This document shows, piece after piece, positions 6,691-17,288 of a stretch of DNA of 18,823 nucleotides. The first letter of the stretch is position 1. Each line of letters begins with the position of its first letter. The translations under genes were made by a program, and so were the position numbers. Origin of the DNA: Deltaproteobacteria bacterium (GTDB taxonomy: Bacteria > Desulfobacterota > Desulfomonilia > UBA1062); assembly GCA_023230665.1 (NCBI GenBank), contig JALNWY010000051.1, positions 1 through 18,823 of the forward strand. Direction: 5' to 3'. The notes under the pieces were generated by a model. That model had not been told where the DNA came from. It saw nothing but the letters and a program-made list of their open reading frames with translations, and searched no databases.

Positions 6691-8202
6691 ATGGTGAAAT
6701 TGCGGGCATTGCTTCTCATCCTGGCCCTGTGCATCATACAAGGCTGTTCCCTTACCAGCCAGATTCCCCCCTCTTCGGGATACCCTGCAGCAGGGGGCCC
6801 GTCGATTACAGGCCCTCTTCCGCCCTCGAGCGAGCTGGGCGATATCCCTCCCCTTTTTGATAATCACAGCCTGGCGCAAGAGCCGTTCTTCGACCGGGAC
6901 GTCCCCTATGACTTCGAGTTCGAGATGAACGAAAGGATCGAATGGTGGATACGGCAATACTCGGACCGCTACCGTAAGCAGTTCCTGCTCACCCTTGCCC
7001 GTTTCGATTCCGTGCGGCCCGTAATGGAGGAGATTCTCGTAAGTCAGGGTCTGCCCAGAGACATGGTGTATCTCAGCATGGTGGAGAGCTCGGGCAAGGC
7101 CAACGCCGTATCACGCACCGGAGCAACGGGCTACTGGCAGTTCATGGCAGGCACGGCCAGACACTACGACCTGAAGGTGAACAGGTGGGTCGACGAGCGC
7201 CGGGACCTGGAAAAATCCACCCATGCAGCGGCCCGCTACCTGAAGAACCTGCACGCGCTCTTCGGCGACTGGCTTCTGGCGAGCGCCGCGTACAACGCGG
7301 GCGAGGGCACCATCAACCGGATCATGAAGGGAAACCCCGAGGTGAGCTGCTTCTGGGACATTTCCCATCCCATGCCCATCAAGGCCGAAACCCTGGAATA
7401 TGTCCCCAAATTCATCGCCACGCTCATCCTTGCGAAGAATCGGACTCACTACGGGCTGGAGGTGCCGGATGATCTGAAGATTGCCCCTCTCCGGTACGAG
7501 ACCGTCAGGGTCAAGGGCTTCTCCTATCTGGACGAGATTGCCGAGGCGGCAGGTTTACCCGAAGCCCGGCTGGTCCGGCTGAACCCCGAGCTCATCAGGC
7601 GGTGCACCCCCCCAAGCGGTGGGGAATACCTGCTCAAGGTTCCGCAGGGGAGAGCGTCTGCGATTGCACAATACCTGCAGAAAGCTCACAGCACCCGGAT
7701 CGAGTACGTGACCCATACGATCCAGAAAGGCGACACCCTCATCGGCCTGGGAAAGAAATACTCGTCGTCTGCCCAAGACATCGCACGGGCGAATCGGATG
7801 AACGCGAGCGATATCCTCACCCTCGGCAAGATCCTCGTCATCCCGCGCGGCGAGCTCTCGGCCGGCATCCCTGCGCCGAACAGACACCGCCACGTGGTCG
7901 CGCGGGGGGAGAACCTCAAGGGCATTGCCCGTCTCTACGGGGTGAGCCTTGAAGATATCATCGAGGTCAACGGCATCCGGAACCCGTCCCTGATCCACCC
8001 CGGCACGGCCCTGAAAATCCCGCCTCAGCTCCATTCCTCTTCGAGCCCCCGAATGGTGCAGTACCGCGTGAAGAAGGGGGACACCGTATGGGGGATATCC
8101 CAGAAGTTCGAGGTGTCGACCAGCGATGTCATCAGGTGGAACCGTCTGAATCCCTCGGCCCGGATCCAGCCCGGAGACGAGATCACCATCTATCATCGCT
8201 AG
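6691..8202 (+). CDS. mltD: Membrane-bound lytic murein transglycosylase, MltD-like, with three LysM domains
   Basis: A lipoprotein that cleaves peptidoglycan glycan strands with formation of 1,6-anhydro ends. ATG 6691 was chosen because GGAGGT lies 8 bases upstream and it gives a lipoprotein signal peptide with Cys19 (CIIQGCS); a TTG at 6601 adds 30 residues that would spoil it. The SLT domain (about 115-235) shows the catalytic Glu132 in VESSGKANAVS, then GATGYWQFM and AAYNAGEG. Three LysM modules follow at about 340-386, 400-445 and 456-503, ending at the C terminus. Length (503) suits MltD. Gln17-Gly18 before Cys19 fits the lipobox loosely. It stands alone, divergent from rpoH. Confidence 0.92.
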   Translation: MVKLRALLLILALCIIQGCSLTSQIPPSSGYPAAGGPSITGPLPPSSELGDIPPLFDNHSLAQEPFFDRDVPYDFEFEMNERIEWWIRQYSDRYRKQFLLTLARFDSVRPVMEEILVSQGLPRDMVYLSMVESSGKANAVSRTGATGYWQFMAGTARHYDLKVNRWVDERRDLEKSTHAAARYLKNLHALFGDWLLASAAYNAGEGTINRIMKGNPEVSCFWDISHPMPIKAETLEYVPKFIATLILAKNRTHYGLEVPDDLKIAPLRYETVRVKGFSYLDEIAEAAGLPEARLVRLNPELIRRCTPPSGGEYLLKVPQGRASAIAQYLQKAHSTRIEYVTHTIQKGDTLIGLGKKYSSSAQDIARANRMNASDILTLGKILVIPRGELSAGIPAPNRHRHVVARGENLKGIARLYGVSLEDIIEVNGIRNPSLIHPGTALKIPPQLHSSSSPRMVQYRVKKGDTVWGISQKFEVSTSDVIRWNRLNPSARIQPGDEITIYHR

Positions 8203-8209
8203 AGAGCAT

Positions 8210-8224
8210 CGCTCTTTCAGAGCG
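8210..8224 (+). terminator. Weak hairpin after mltD
   Basis: CGCTCT at 8210-8215 and AGAGCG at 8219-8224 pair perfectly around a TTC loop, eight bases after the mltD stop. No T-run follows, so it may be only a transcript-end hairpin. An overlapping alternative stem AGAGC/GCTCT exists just upstream. Confidence 0.25.
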
Positions 8225-8282
8225 TGCCGGCGCTACCGGACTGCTGCAGCACCTTCTTCCCCTGGCCTGCAGGATTTATTCT

Positions 8283-8311
8283 TTCCCAATCAGGCCCAGG
8301 CAGTATATAAT
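8283..8311 (+). promoter_or_regulatory. Predicted sigma70-type promoter of the propeller-repeat gene
   Basis: A perfect TATAAT at 8306-8311 is preceded, at a 17-bp spacing, by TTCCCA (8283-8288), four of six consensus bases. Transcription would begin near 8318, giving a leader of about 48 bases to ATG 8366. This is the best -10 box in the window and implies the gene is transcribed independently of mltD. Confidence 0.55.
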
Positions 8312-8365
8312 AATGGTATGTTCAGCACACCAAGCGTGCTTCTCTGCCAGGGAGGGAAAAAGGTC

Positions 8366-9742
8366 ATGGGTTTGATCCGGAAAATATTCACCAGGGCTTC
8401 CGTGTTCTTGCTCGTATTCGTCTCCATGATCACTCCTGCCTTTGCCCAGCGATGGGTACAGGCGGACCCGGATGATATACCCACGAATTTCGTCCTGAAT
8501 GATGTCTGGGTAAACGCCACCATGCCGGATGATTCGGATGAGGTTTCCCTTGCGATATTCGGCGTGGGGAATACGGGGACAATCCTCCTTTCGGATGGCG
8601 GGAACTGGGTGAATCAGGCAAGTGGTACATCCTGGAGTCTCAACGGCGTGTGGGGAACCTCTGCGAACAATGTCTTTGCCGTAGGAGATGCAGGCACGGT
8701 CCTGCACTTTAACGGCGAGATATGGCAAGAGCGGGAAAGCAACACCCCCTGGAACCTCAACGATGTCTGGGGAAGCTCGCCCGGCAGCGTGTACGCCGTG
8801 GGAGACCAGGGAACGGTCCTGCACTTTAACGGCGAGATATGGCAAAAACAGGAAAGCAATACCCGCCGGAGTCTCAACGGTGTCTGGGGAAGCTCATCCG
8901 GCAGTGTGTACGCCGTGGGAGACAACGGCACCATCATCCATTTTAATGGAGAAAGCTGGGTGGGACAGACAAGCGGTACGATCCGTGACCTCTCCGGCGT
9001 CTGGGGGAGCTCTCCCCAGAATGTGTACGCCGTTGGGAAAGACGGTACTGTCCTGAGGTACGACGGGCATACATGGACCAGCGCCATAAGCGATCCCTCG
9101 CTCGCTGCTTCCCTGGAAAACACCACCCTGAACGCCGTCTGGGGCACCTCTCCCTGCAATGTCTATGCAGCAGGGCAATCAGCCGGGCTCCTCAATCCAG
9201 GCACGATCCTGCACTTTGACGGCAGCTCCTGGACCATCCAGGATAACCTCGTCGTCGCCACCAATCTCCTCACCCCGGTCATCCCTCCTCCCCTGAAGGG
9301 AATCCACGGCGGCTCCATCCGGGATATCTATGCCGTGGGTGGTACAGGGTTTGTCATGAGCTATGACCCTGACGAGGCCGGCCTCTTTCCCGTCCTGTGC
9401 TCGGTTTTCCCTGCCAGTGGCACGCAGGGCGCTGCCGTGGACACGGTGGTATCGGCCACCTTTTCCGCCTCGATGTCCTTAGCCTCCATCACAGAGAACT
9501 CCTTTACCCTCTCGGGTCCTTCGGGCGAGGTCGAAGGCTCCGTCTCTTACAGCGACAATAATACCGCCGTGTTCAGGCCTGACGCGGATCTTGCATACGA
9601 GACCACCTACACGGTGAGGCTGAGCGATACGATCGCGGACGTTCTGGGCTTTCCGCTGGAAACCGGCTCCAGCTGGTCCTTCACCACGCGGGGCGAACCG
9701 GCCGAATCGCACGGGTCCTGCTTCATCTCTGTGGCGCGGTAA
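8366..9742 (+). CDS. Secreted propeller-like repeat protein with C-terminal Ig-like domain
   Basis: Function unknown. ATG 8366 follows GGAGG (8351-8355) and gives a signal peptide with cleavage after PAFA (residue 27). Seven units with the core L-N-x-V-W-G-S-S ... V-Y-A-V-G-x-x-G-T-V-L-H-F-N-G start at about residues 43, 91, 130, 169, 208, 254 and 310. Units 2 to 4 are exactly 39 residues. Seven units suggest a closed seven-bladed beta-propeller related to BNR/YCF48-like folds; this is inference. Residues about 341-447 resemble a bacterial Ig-like Big_5 domain (FPASGTQGAAVDTVVSATFS; FTLSGPSGEVEG). The 458-residue protein ends in GSCFISVAR. It probably acts in the periplasm or outside the cell, perhaps binding a ligand. 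It is convergent with the next gene. Confidence 0.85.
   Translation: MGLIRKIFTRASVFLLVFVSMITPAFAQRWVQADPDDIPTNFVLNDVWVNATMPDDSDEVSLAIFGVGNTGTILLSDGGNWVNQASGTSWSLNGVWGTSANNVFAVGDAGTVLHFNGEIWQERESNTPWNLNDVWGSSPGSVYAVGDQGTVLHFNGEIWQKQESNTRRSLNGVWGSSSGSVYAVGDNGTIIHFNGESWVGQTSGTIRDLSGVWGSSPQNVYAVGKDGTVLRYDGHTWTSAISDPSLAASLENTTLNAVWGTSPCNVYAAGQSAGLLNPGTILHFDGSSWTIQDNLVVATNLLTPVIPPPLKGIHGGSIRDIYAVGGTGFVMSYDPDEAGLFPVLCSVFPASGTQGAAVDTVVSATFSASMSLASITENSFTLSGPSGEVEGSVSYSDNNTAVFRPDADLAYETTYTVRLSDTIADVLGFPLETGSSWSFTTRGEPAESHGSCFISVAR
8636..9103 (+). repeat. Tandem 117-bp coding repeats
   Basis: Within the propeller gene, consecutive 117-bp units (39 codons) begin at 8636, 8753, 8870 and 8987. Units one and two share an identical 33-base stretch (8696-8728 and 8813-8845), so part of the array was duplicated or converted recently. 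Flanking units before and after are more diverged and vary in length. Confidence 0.8.
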
Positions 9743-9778
9743 TCATTCGAGGGCAGCGGCTCCCCCCTTTCAAGACAT

Positions 9779-11857
9779 CTACCACACCGCGATCTTCATG
9801 CCCGCGGACGCAAGGTAGCGTGCGATATCCGTATCCAGGACACCCAGAAGAACGACCACCTCTCCCACCTTCACCGCCGGGAGCTCGAGCTCGGCGCGTT
9901 TTGCAGCCACCTCTGCCTTTACCGGAGGCCCCTGATGCTCAAGGCCGAGGGTGTCGAGCACGGTCTCAAAGACCTCGGCCAAGGTGTCTACGACCGTATA
10001 CCCCTTCTTTGCCAGGAGCTCGCTCATGGTTTTATCCGGCAGCTCTTCGGTGAGGATGATGTTCTGGTTATAAAGGAGCGGGGCCTTGTAGGCGATCCGC
10101 AGCGCATCGAGCGACACGAGTTCCAGCTCCTTGTCCAGCTCGTAGGGCATGCCAAGGAGATCGAGGAGTTTCCGGTACGAATGCCCGAGCTCGATGAGTG
10201 CGGCCTTGGGTGTTTCCTGCGGGATCCAGGGCTTTCCCCCCATCTCGATGAGGTCGATGCCGAACCGGGAGGCATAGTTTCTGATGGGCCCGGGAGTCTG
10301 CTGGTCCGCTTCGCCGAGAAGGTTGATGACAAAGACATTCTGCCGGGAAAAATCCTTGTACACGATCCATTTTCCGGAGAACCGGATCTTCTCGTCCTCC
10401 CCGACCAGAAGCGGGCCTGCATCCTTGTTGACAGAGAAATACCCCGACACGTTCAGCACCCGGTCCATAAGGGACTCCAGTCCTTCATGGGGGCCCGAGA
10501 TGATTCTGCACGAGGGGAATGCCTGCTCCAGGATATCCTTCACCTCCGGCGATATCCTGCTGTTCATGTCGAGGATAACCCGCATGCCCGTATCCAGCTC
10601 GATCACGGGGATCTCGCCCGTGTCGATAGAGAGGCTGCTCCCTCCGGCCATGGGCATGAAGTAGGTGCCCTCGTCCTTCTGTCTGCCGCCCATCCTGGTC
10701 AGCGCCGGCATCAGGGTGTTTTTCACGATCCGTGAGATGACCGACTGTTTGGGTTGTGCAGCGGGAGAAGCCTTTCCCCGGTCCTCGCCTTCATGCAACC
10801 CGGATGGCGCAGGAGCCCCTCCTCCCTCATCCAACCCGCCAGGTCCGCTGTCCGGCTCTTCGGTCTCGGGTTTCTTCCCGATTTTTTCCCCAGGCACCGG
10901 CGTGTGCTTTTCCGTGGGCGCGGAAACAGCCTGCCGGGACGGTGCTGGAGCAGGTTTCGGTGCGGATTCGGGTTTCCGGGCGACCTCGGCCCGGTCCTTC
11001 TTAAGTGCGTCGATCTTTTCCCTGGGTGCAGCTTTTCCAGCGGCCGGCGCTGCCGGTACAACAGACACGCGCCCCGGCTCTTTATCCCTGTGGATTTCCG
11101 GAGGGGCCATCCGCTGCCTCCTCAGGCTTTCCAGAATGCTCACTGCCGCCACCCGGTCATCCGGGGTTTGTATCCGGGGTCCCTGATCTTCCTGTTCCTC
11201 TTGCTCTGCGGCCCTCTTCTTTAGAGTGAGCTCGTGCACCTTCTGCTCGATGAGCTCGTGAAGAAGCTGGTCCGGCTTCTTGCCGTTCCCGCCGGCAACC
11301 TTCTCTACGGCTTCCCGAGCCTGCACCGCTTCCCTGGCCGCACTCACCGCCTGCCCGATCTCGGGCATCCGCACCCTCTGCCCCGCCTCTACGAGATCGA
11401 GGTTCTCGATCTCCGGGTTGAGTTCTTTGATCAGGTTCAGATACTCATTGAAGATGAGATTGTCAGGCAGGCCGTATACCTGCCTGAGGATCATGGCCAG
11501 GTGCTGACCCTTCTTGATCACATAGACGTCCTCAGAGGCGGCCTGGACCGAGAATTCCTCTCTGGCTCCGGGGATGTTGGGCACACGGATCCGCCGGCCT
11601 GAAATGATACGATTCAGATCGGTGATTTCCGGGTTGAGCTCCCGAAATTTTTTATACAGGTACGGGAAGTCGTTGTAGCGTGCGTTTTGGGTCTGGGCCA
11701 GAATCTTCCACAGGGTATCGCCCGGCTGTACGGTGTAGCTGGTGAACTCAGCAGGGTCTGCCCTGCGTGCGCGTTTGACCAGGGTGATCTCTTCCGTCCC
11801 CGCCTGCCACGGCATGAGCACGATGCACATCAGGAGCAGAATCCCTGACCTGAACAT
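9779..11857 (-). CDS. Periplasmic two-LysM protein with duplicated C-terminal domain of unknown function
   Basis: A 692-residue exported protein. Residues 1-20 form a signal peptide without a good lipobox (Met precedes Cys11). LysM modules at about 41-94 (YTVQPGDTLWKIL) and 111-165 (VYVIKKGQHLAMIL) should bind peptidoglycan. A charged helical stretch (165-225) and a Pro/Ala/Lys/Glu-rich linker (about 250-375) follow. I do not recognise residues 376-692; they seem to hold two related halves, about 418-539 and 585-692, each with a hydrophobic strand (RVILD; NIILT), two helices and a second strand block (VFVINLLG; VVVLLG) then GIDLIEM or GMKIAVW. The start codon overlaps the PBP1A stop by one base (TGATG), so it probably works with that enzyme, perhaps as activator or scaffold. 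That role is inference. Confidence 0.85.
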   Translation of the reverse strand: MFRSGILLLMCIVLMPWQAGTEEITLVKRARRADPAEFTSYTVQPGDTLWKILAQTQNARYNDFPYLYKKFRELNPEITDLNRIISGRRIRVPNIPGAREEFSVQAASEDVYVIKKGQHLAMILRQVYGLPDNLIFNEYLNLIKELNPEIENLDLVEAGQRVRMPEIGQAVSAAREAVQAREAVEKVAGGNGKKPDQLLHELIEQKVHELTLKKRAAEQEEQEDQGPRIQTPDDRVAAVSILESLRRQRMAPPEIHRDKEPGRVSVVPAAPAAGKAAPREKIDALKKDRAEVARKPESAPKPAPAPSRQAVSAPTEKHTPVPGEKIGKKPETEEPDSGPGGLDEGGGAPAPSGLHEGEDRGKASPAAQPKQSVISRIVKNTLMPALTRMGGRQKDEGTYFMPMAGGSSLSIDTGEIPVIELDTGMRVILDMNSRISPEVKDILEQAFPSCRIISGPHEGLESLMDRVLNVSGYFSVNKDAGPLLVGEDEKIRFSGKWIVYKDFSRQNVFVINLLGEADQQTPGPIRNYASRFGIDLIEMGGKPWIPQETPKAALIELGHSYRKLLDLLGMPYELDKELELVSLDALRIAYKAPLLYNQNIILTEELPDKTMSELLAKKGYTVVDTLAEVFETVLDTLGLEHQGPPVKAEVAAKRAELELPAVKVGEVVVLLGVLDTDIARYLASAGMKIAVW

Positions 11858-14136
11858 CAGTAGACCTCCTTGAGCATGAGATCGTCAATGGTAGACTGCT
11901 CTCTGGGCGGAAGCCCGTCGGCCTTGAAACATTCGAAACGCACATCCTGCGAGCTCTCGGAGGCGAGTCTTCCGGTTTTCGTATCCACCTTGGCGAACAC
12001 GATCCCTTCGGGGATCTGAAAATCATGGACAGGCCTGTTCTTGAGCGCCGCCTGCATGAAATCTACGAAGATGGGGCATGCGGCCCTGCTGCCGGTCTCG
12101 TTCTCTCCCAGGGGCATCATGTCGTCATATCCCACCCACACCCCGCAGATTACTTCGGGGGTGTAGCCAATAAACCAGGCATCCCGGTTGTCGTCGCTCG
12201 TGCCGGTCTTTCCCGCCACGGGCCTTCCCAGATTCTTGGCCCGCCAGCCGGTGCCGCTCTGGACCACATCGGTCAGGATGTTTGTGATGATATAGGCCGT
12301 CTGCTCCGAGACAGCCCGGCTTTCACTTTGGGCAACGGGTTCCGACACGGCGTCGGACCTTGCCGAATAAATGGGGCCCACATTGATCTGGGTGATGTAG
12401 TCGACCAGCCGGGGATTGAACCTCTGCCCATAGGTGGCGAATACCGCATATCCCTTCACCAGATCGTACGGTGTCAGGGACCCTGAACCCAGGGCCAGAG
12501 AGAGGTCGCGGGGAAATTGGGCGTCCATGCCAAAGCGGTTCAGGTATCCGATCGCATACCCGATGCCGATATCCTTGAGTATCTTGATGGTGATCACATT
12601 CCTGGAGAGCACCAGCCCCGTGCGCAGGGTGGTGGCCCCGTAGAACCTGTCTTCGTAATTCTTCGGCTTCCAGGGCTCTTCGTCTTCCTCGCCCTGGAAG
12701 GTGATGGGGGTATCGAAGATGATGGAGGCCGGGGTAAACCCCTTGTCCACGGCAGCGGCATAGATGAAGGGCTTGATGGCCGACCCGCTCTGCCTCCTGG
12801 CGCTCACCGCCCGGTTGAACTGGCTCTGGGAATAATCGAATCCGCCCACCAGGGCAAGCGTGCCCCCGCTCTGGAGATCGAATGCCACGAGAGAGGCCTG
12901 AACCCTGGGTTCCTGGGACACCATGAACCCTTCCGGGGTATAGCACAGGCGGATGACGTTCCCGGGCTCGAGCACACCCTTCGGGGTCCAGCCTCCCTTG
13001 GGATTGATCCAGGCATAGCTCTGGGGGGGGAGCTCCACGGTTCTCCCTCCGATATTCGCGATAAGAGGCGAGACAGAGACCACCTCTGCCCAGTAGAGCT
13101 GGTAGGGCTCCTCGCCCTTCCAGGCCAGCTGATTTTCCTGGAATGCCAGGATCCTTTCCTTCCTCGTCTCGCTGATTCCTTTGTCCGGACCACGGTATGC
13201 GCCCCGCCGCATCTCCAGTTCGATGATGCCCTTGCGCACCGCCTGGATCGCAGCGTCCTGAAGCAGGGGCGAAAGCGTGGTCTGGACATTGATCCCTCCG
13301 GAAAGGATATCCCCGCCGTAGCGCTCGGTAACGAGGGATTTCACGTAGTCCATCACATAGGGATACCGGGTGAACAGCGCCACCGCCTCTCCCGTGATCA
13401 TCAGGGGCTCCTTGTATGCATCGGCCGCCTCCGACTCGGTGATGTAGTCTTCTTCCACCATGCGGGACAGCACATACCTCTGCCTCCTCTTGGCAGCGGG
13501 AAAATCATTGAGGGGCGAGTACCTGGCCGGTGCGGGTGCAAGCCCCGCGATCATGGTTATCTCCGCCAGGCTTAAGTCCCTGCACTCCTTGTTGAAATAC
13601 CGCAGTGACGCCGCCCCCACTCCGTAAGCCCCGCTGCCCAGATACAGGCGGTCCAGGTACAGGTGGAGGATCTCGTCCTTGAGCAGGGCCCGCTCGATGC
13701 GCAGCGCGAGCACGATCTCCTTGAGCTTGCGGGTGATGGTCTTCTCCCGGGTGAGGAGATACGAGCGCACCACCTGCTGGGTAATGGTGGAAGCGCCCTG
13801 AACATATGAATTGGCGCGGATATCCGCAATGAGCGCGGCCACGATCCGTGTGATGTCAAGACCGGTGTGCTTGTAGAAGGTGGAATCTTCGGCCGCGATA
13901 AAGGCCTGCATCAGCCTTACGGGGGTGCCTTTTCCTCTCTGGATGATCATGCCCTCTGGGGGAATATAGCCGATGGAGCTGCCGTCTGAGGCGATGATCG
14001 TGCTCAGACTTGTCGGCTCGGGCTGCTTGAGCTCATGTATCGAGGGCAGACCGCGATACACGAACCAATACGCCGAGAATCCCACGAGAAGCATGCCGCA
14101 TACCAGAAGCCCAGCAAAGATTTTCAGCCACCTCAT
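11857..14136 (-). CDS. mrcA: Penicillin-binding protein 1A, bifunctional murein synthase
   Basis: Class A PBP that polymerises lipid II and cross-links peptides in the periplasm. After a cytoplasmic tip and a membrane helix (about 5-27), the GT51 domain shows the catalytic Glu83 in EDSTFYKHTG, GASTITQQ (114-121) and the second Glu140 (RKLKEI). A beta-rich insert near 310-410 fits the OB-like domain of PBP1A. The transpeptidase motifs are S452-A-I-K455, S511-R-N513 and K643-T-G-T. The 759-residue length is slightly below the Escherichia coli enzyme (850). GGGAGAG precedes the ATG. The LysM protein gene follows with a one-base overlap. Divergent from leuS, with no clear promoter in the gap. Confidence 0.95.
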   Translation of the reverse strand: MRWLKIFAGLLVCGMLLVGFSAYWFVYRGLPSIHELKQPEPTSLSTIIASDGSSIGYIPPEGMIIQRGKGTPVRLMQAFIAAEDSTFYKHTGLDITRIVAALIADIRANSYVQGASTITQQVVRSYLLTREKTITRKLKEIVLALRIERALLKDEILHLYLDRLYLGSGAYGVGAASLRYFNKECRDLSLAEITMIAGLAPAPARYSPLNDFPAAKRRQRYVLSRMVEEDYITESEAADAYKEPLMITGEAVALFTRYPYVMDYVKSLVTERYGGDILSGGINVQTTLSPLLQDAAIQAVRKGIIELEMRRGAYRGPDKGISETRKERILAFQENQLAWKGEEPYQLYWAEVVSVSPLIANIGGRTVELPPQSYAWINPKGGWTPKGVLEPGNVIRLCYTPEGFMVSQEPRVQASLVAFDLQSGGTLALVGGFDYSQSQFNRAVSARRQSGSAIKPFIYAAAVDKGFTPASIIFDTPITFQGEEDEEPWKPKNYEDRFYGATTLRTGLVLSRNVITIKILKDIGIGYAIGYLNRFGMDAQFPRDLSLALGSGSLTPYDLVKGYAVFATYGQRFNPRLVDYITQINVGPIYSARSDAVSEPVAQSESRAVSEQTAYIITNILTDVVQSGTGWRAKNLGRPVAGKTGTSDDNRDAWFIGYTPEVICGVWVGYDDMMPLGENETGSRAACPIFVDFMQAALKNRPVHDFQIPEGIVFAKVDTKTGRLASESSQDVRFECFKADGLPPREQSTIDDLMLKEVY

Positions 14137-14372
14137 AGCTCTCCCAAAATATCAGCATGCAGATGAAAAGCAAGGGATAATTGCGTACCGCACAGGCATC
14201 CTCTGTGGCGATAGATATATTTCCTCACTGATGCCATCTTCTCGGCATACCCGACAAAGAAATACACACCATGGTTTCACGACACGGGAAGAGAGTATCG
14301 AACCATTCCCGCACTGGACGAAACTTGGAGGGTTATGCTAATGAAGCAACCAACATCAACACGGAGGCCGAT
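14137..14372. other. Divergent gap between PBP1A and leuS
   Basis: This 236-bp region must hold promoters for both genes but I see no convincing -35/-10 pair. A small inverted repeat, ATGCC at 14231-14235 and GGCAT at 14244-14248, could form a leader hairpin. No T-box signature (specifier stem or antiterminator consensus) is visible. Its right end contains the short reading frame described next. Confidence 0.4.

Positions 14373-14376
<4 letters not shown>
14341..14376 (+). CDS. Possible 11-codon leader peptide coupled to leuS
   Basis: GGAGGG at 14327-14332 lies 8 bases before ATG 14341, which opens MKQPTSTRRPI and ends at TGA 14374-14376, overlapping the leuS ATG as ATGA. An in-frame ATG at 14335 would add Met-Leu, the Leu encoded by CTA, but is only 2 bases from the ribosome site. 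It may couple or tune leuS translation. The peptide itself has no known relative that I recognise, and the frame is short enough to arise by chance. Confidence 0.35.
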
Positions 14377-16859
<2,483 letters not shown>

Positions 16860-17288
16860 CCTCTTGGCCTGCAGTTACTCGTTCGTCCTGGACGGAGGGG
16901 CGGGCGGGTCGCAGGATTTCGTCCTGCGCCCGAGCACCAACCGGACCACCCTCATAGAGGCAGGGATGACCCTGGACGCCGAGCTCGAACGGACCCTCTC
17001 CTCCATGGGCATGCTCGCCCCGGAAAGCGGGAAGTATATCCTGCACTGCACCCTCACCTCCTATTCGAGCCAGGCCATAACGTCTCCCTCGCTGTCGTCC
17101 GACGACCGGTACCGGCTGACCGTCCATGTAGCCGCCCGCGTCCTGGACGCACAGGGAAAAGAGCTCTGGACCATGGGATTTTCCGATCAGGGGACCTACC
17201 CTGAAAGGGGTGCGGAAGAGAGTGGGCTCGAAGAGGCCAGCAGGAGGGTGTCCCTCCAGATAGCGCGAGCCCTGGCGGCCGTTGTCCT

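Noticed and set aside
8276..8845. Long minus-strand frame with repeated LAVKVQDR segments
   Set aside because: It is the antisense image of the tandem repeats in the plus-strand propeller gene; no ribosome site or family resemblance.
12517..13575. 352-codon plus-strand frame opposite PBP1A
   Set aside because: Antisense to all main PBP1A motifs; composition reflects the GC-rich codon pattern of the true gene.
14137..14372. Possible T-box riboswitch before leuS
   Set aside because: No antiterminator consensus, specifier loop or terminator with T-run is visible, and the gap is short.
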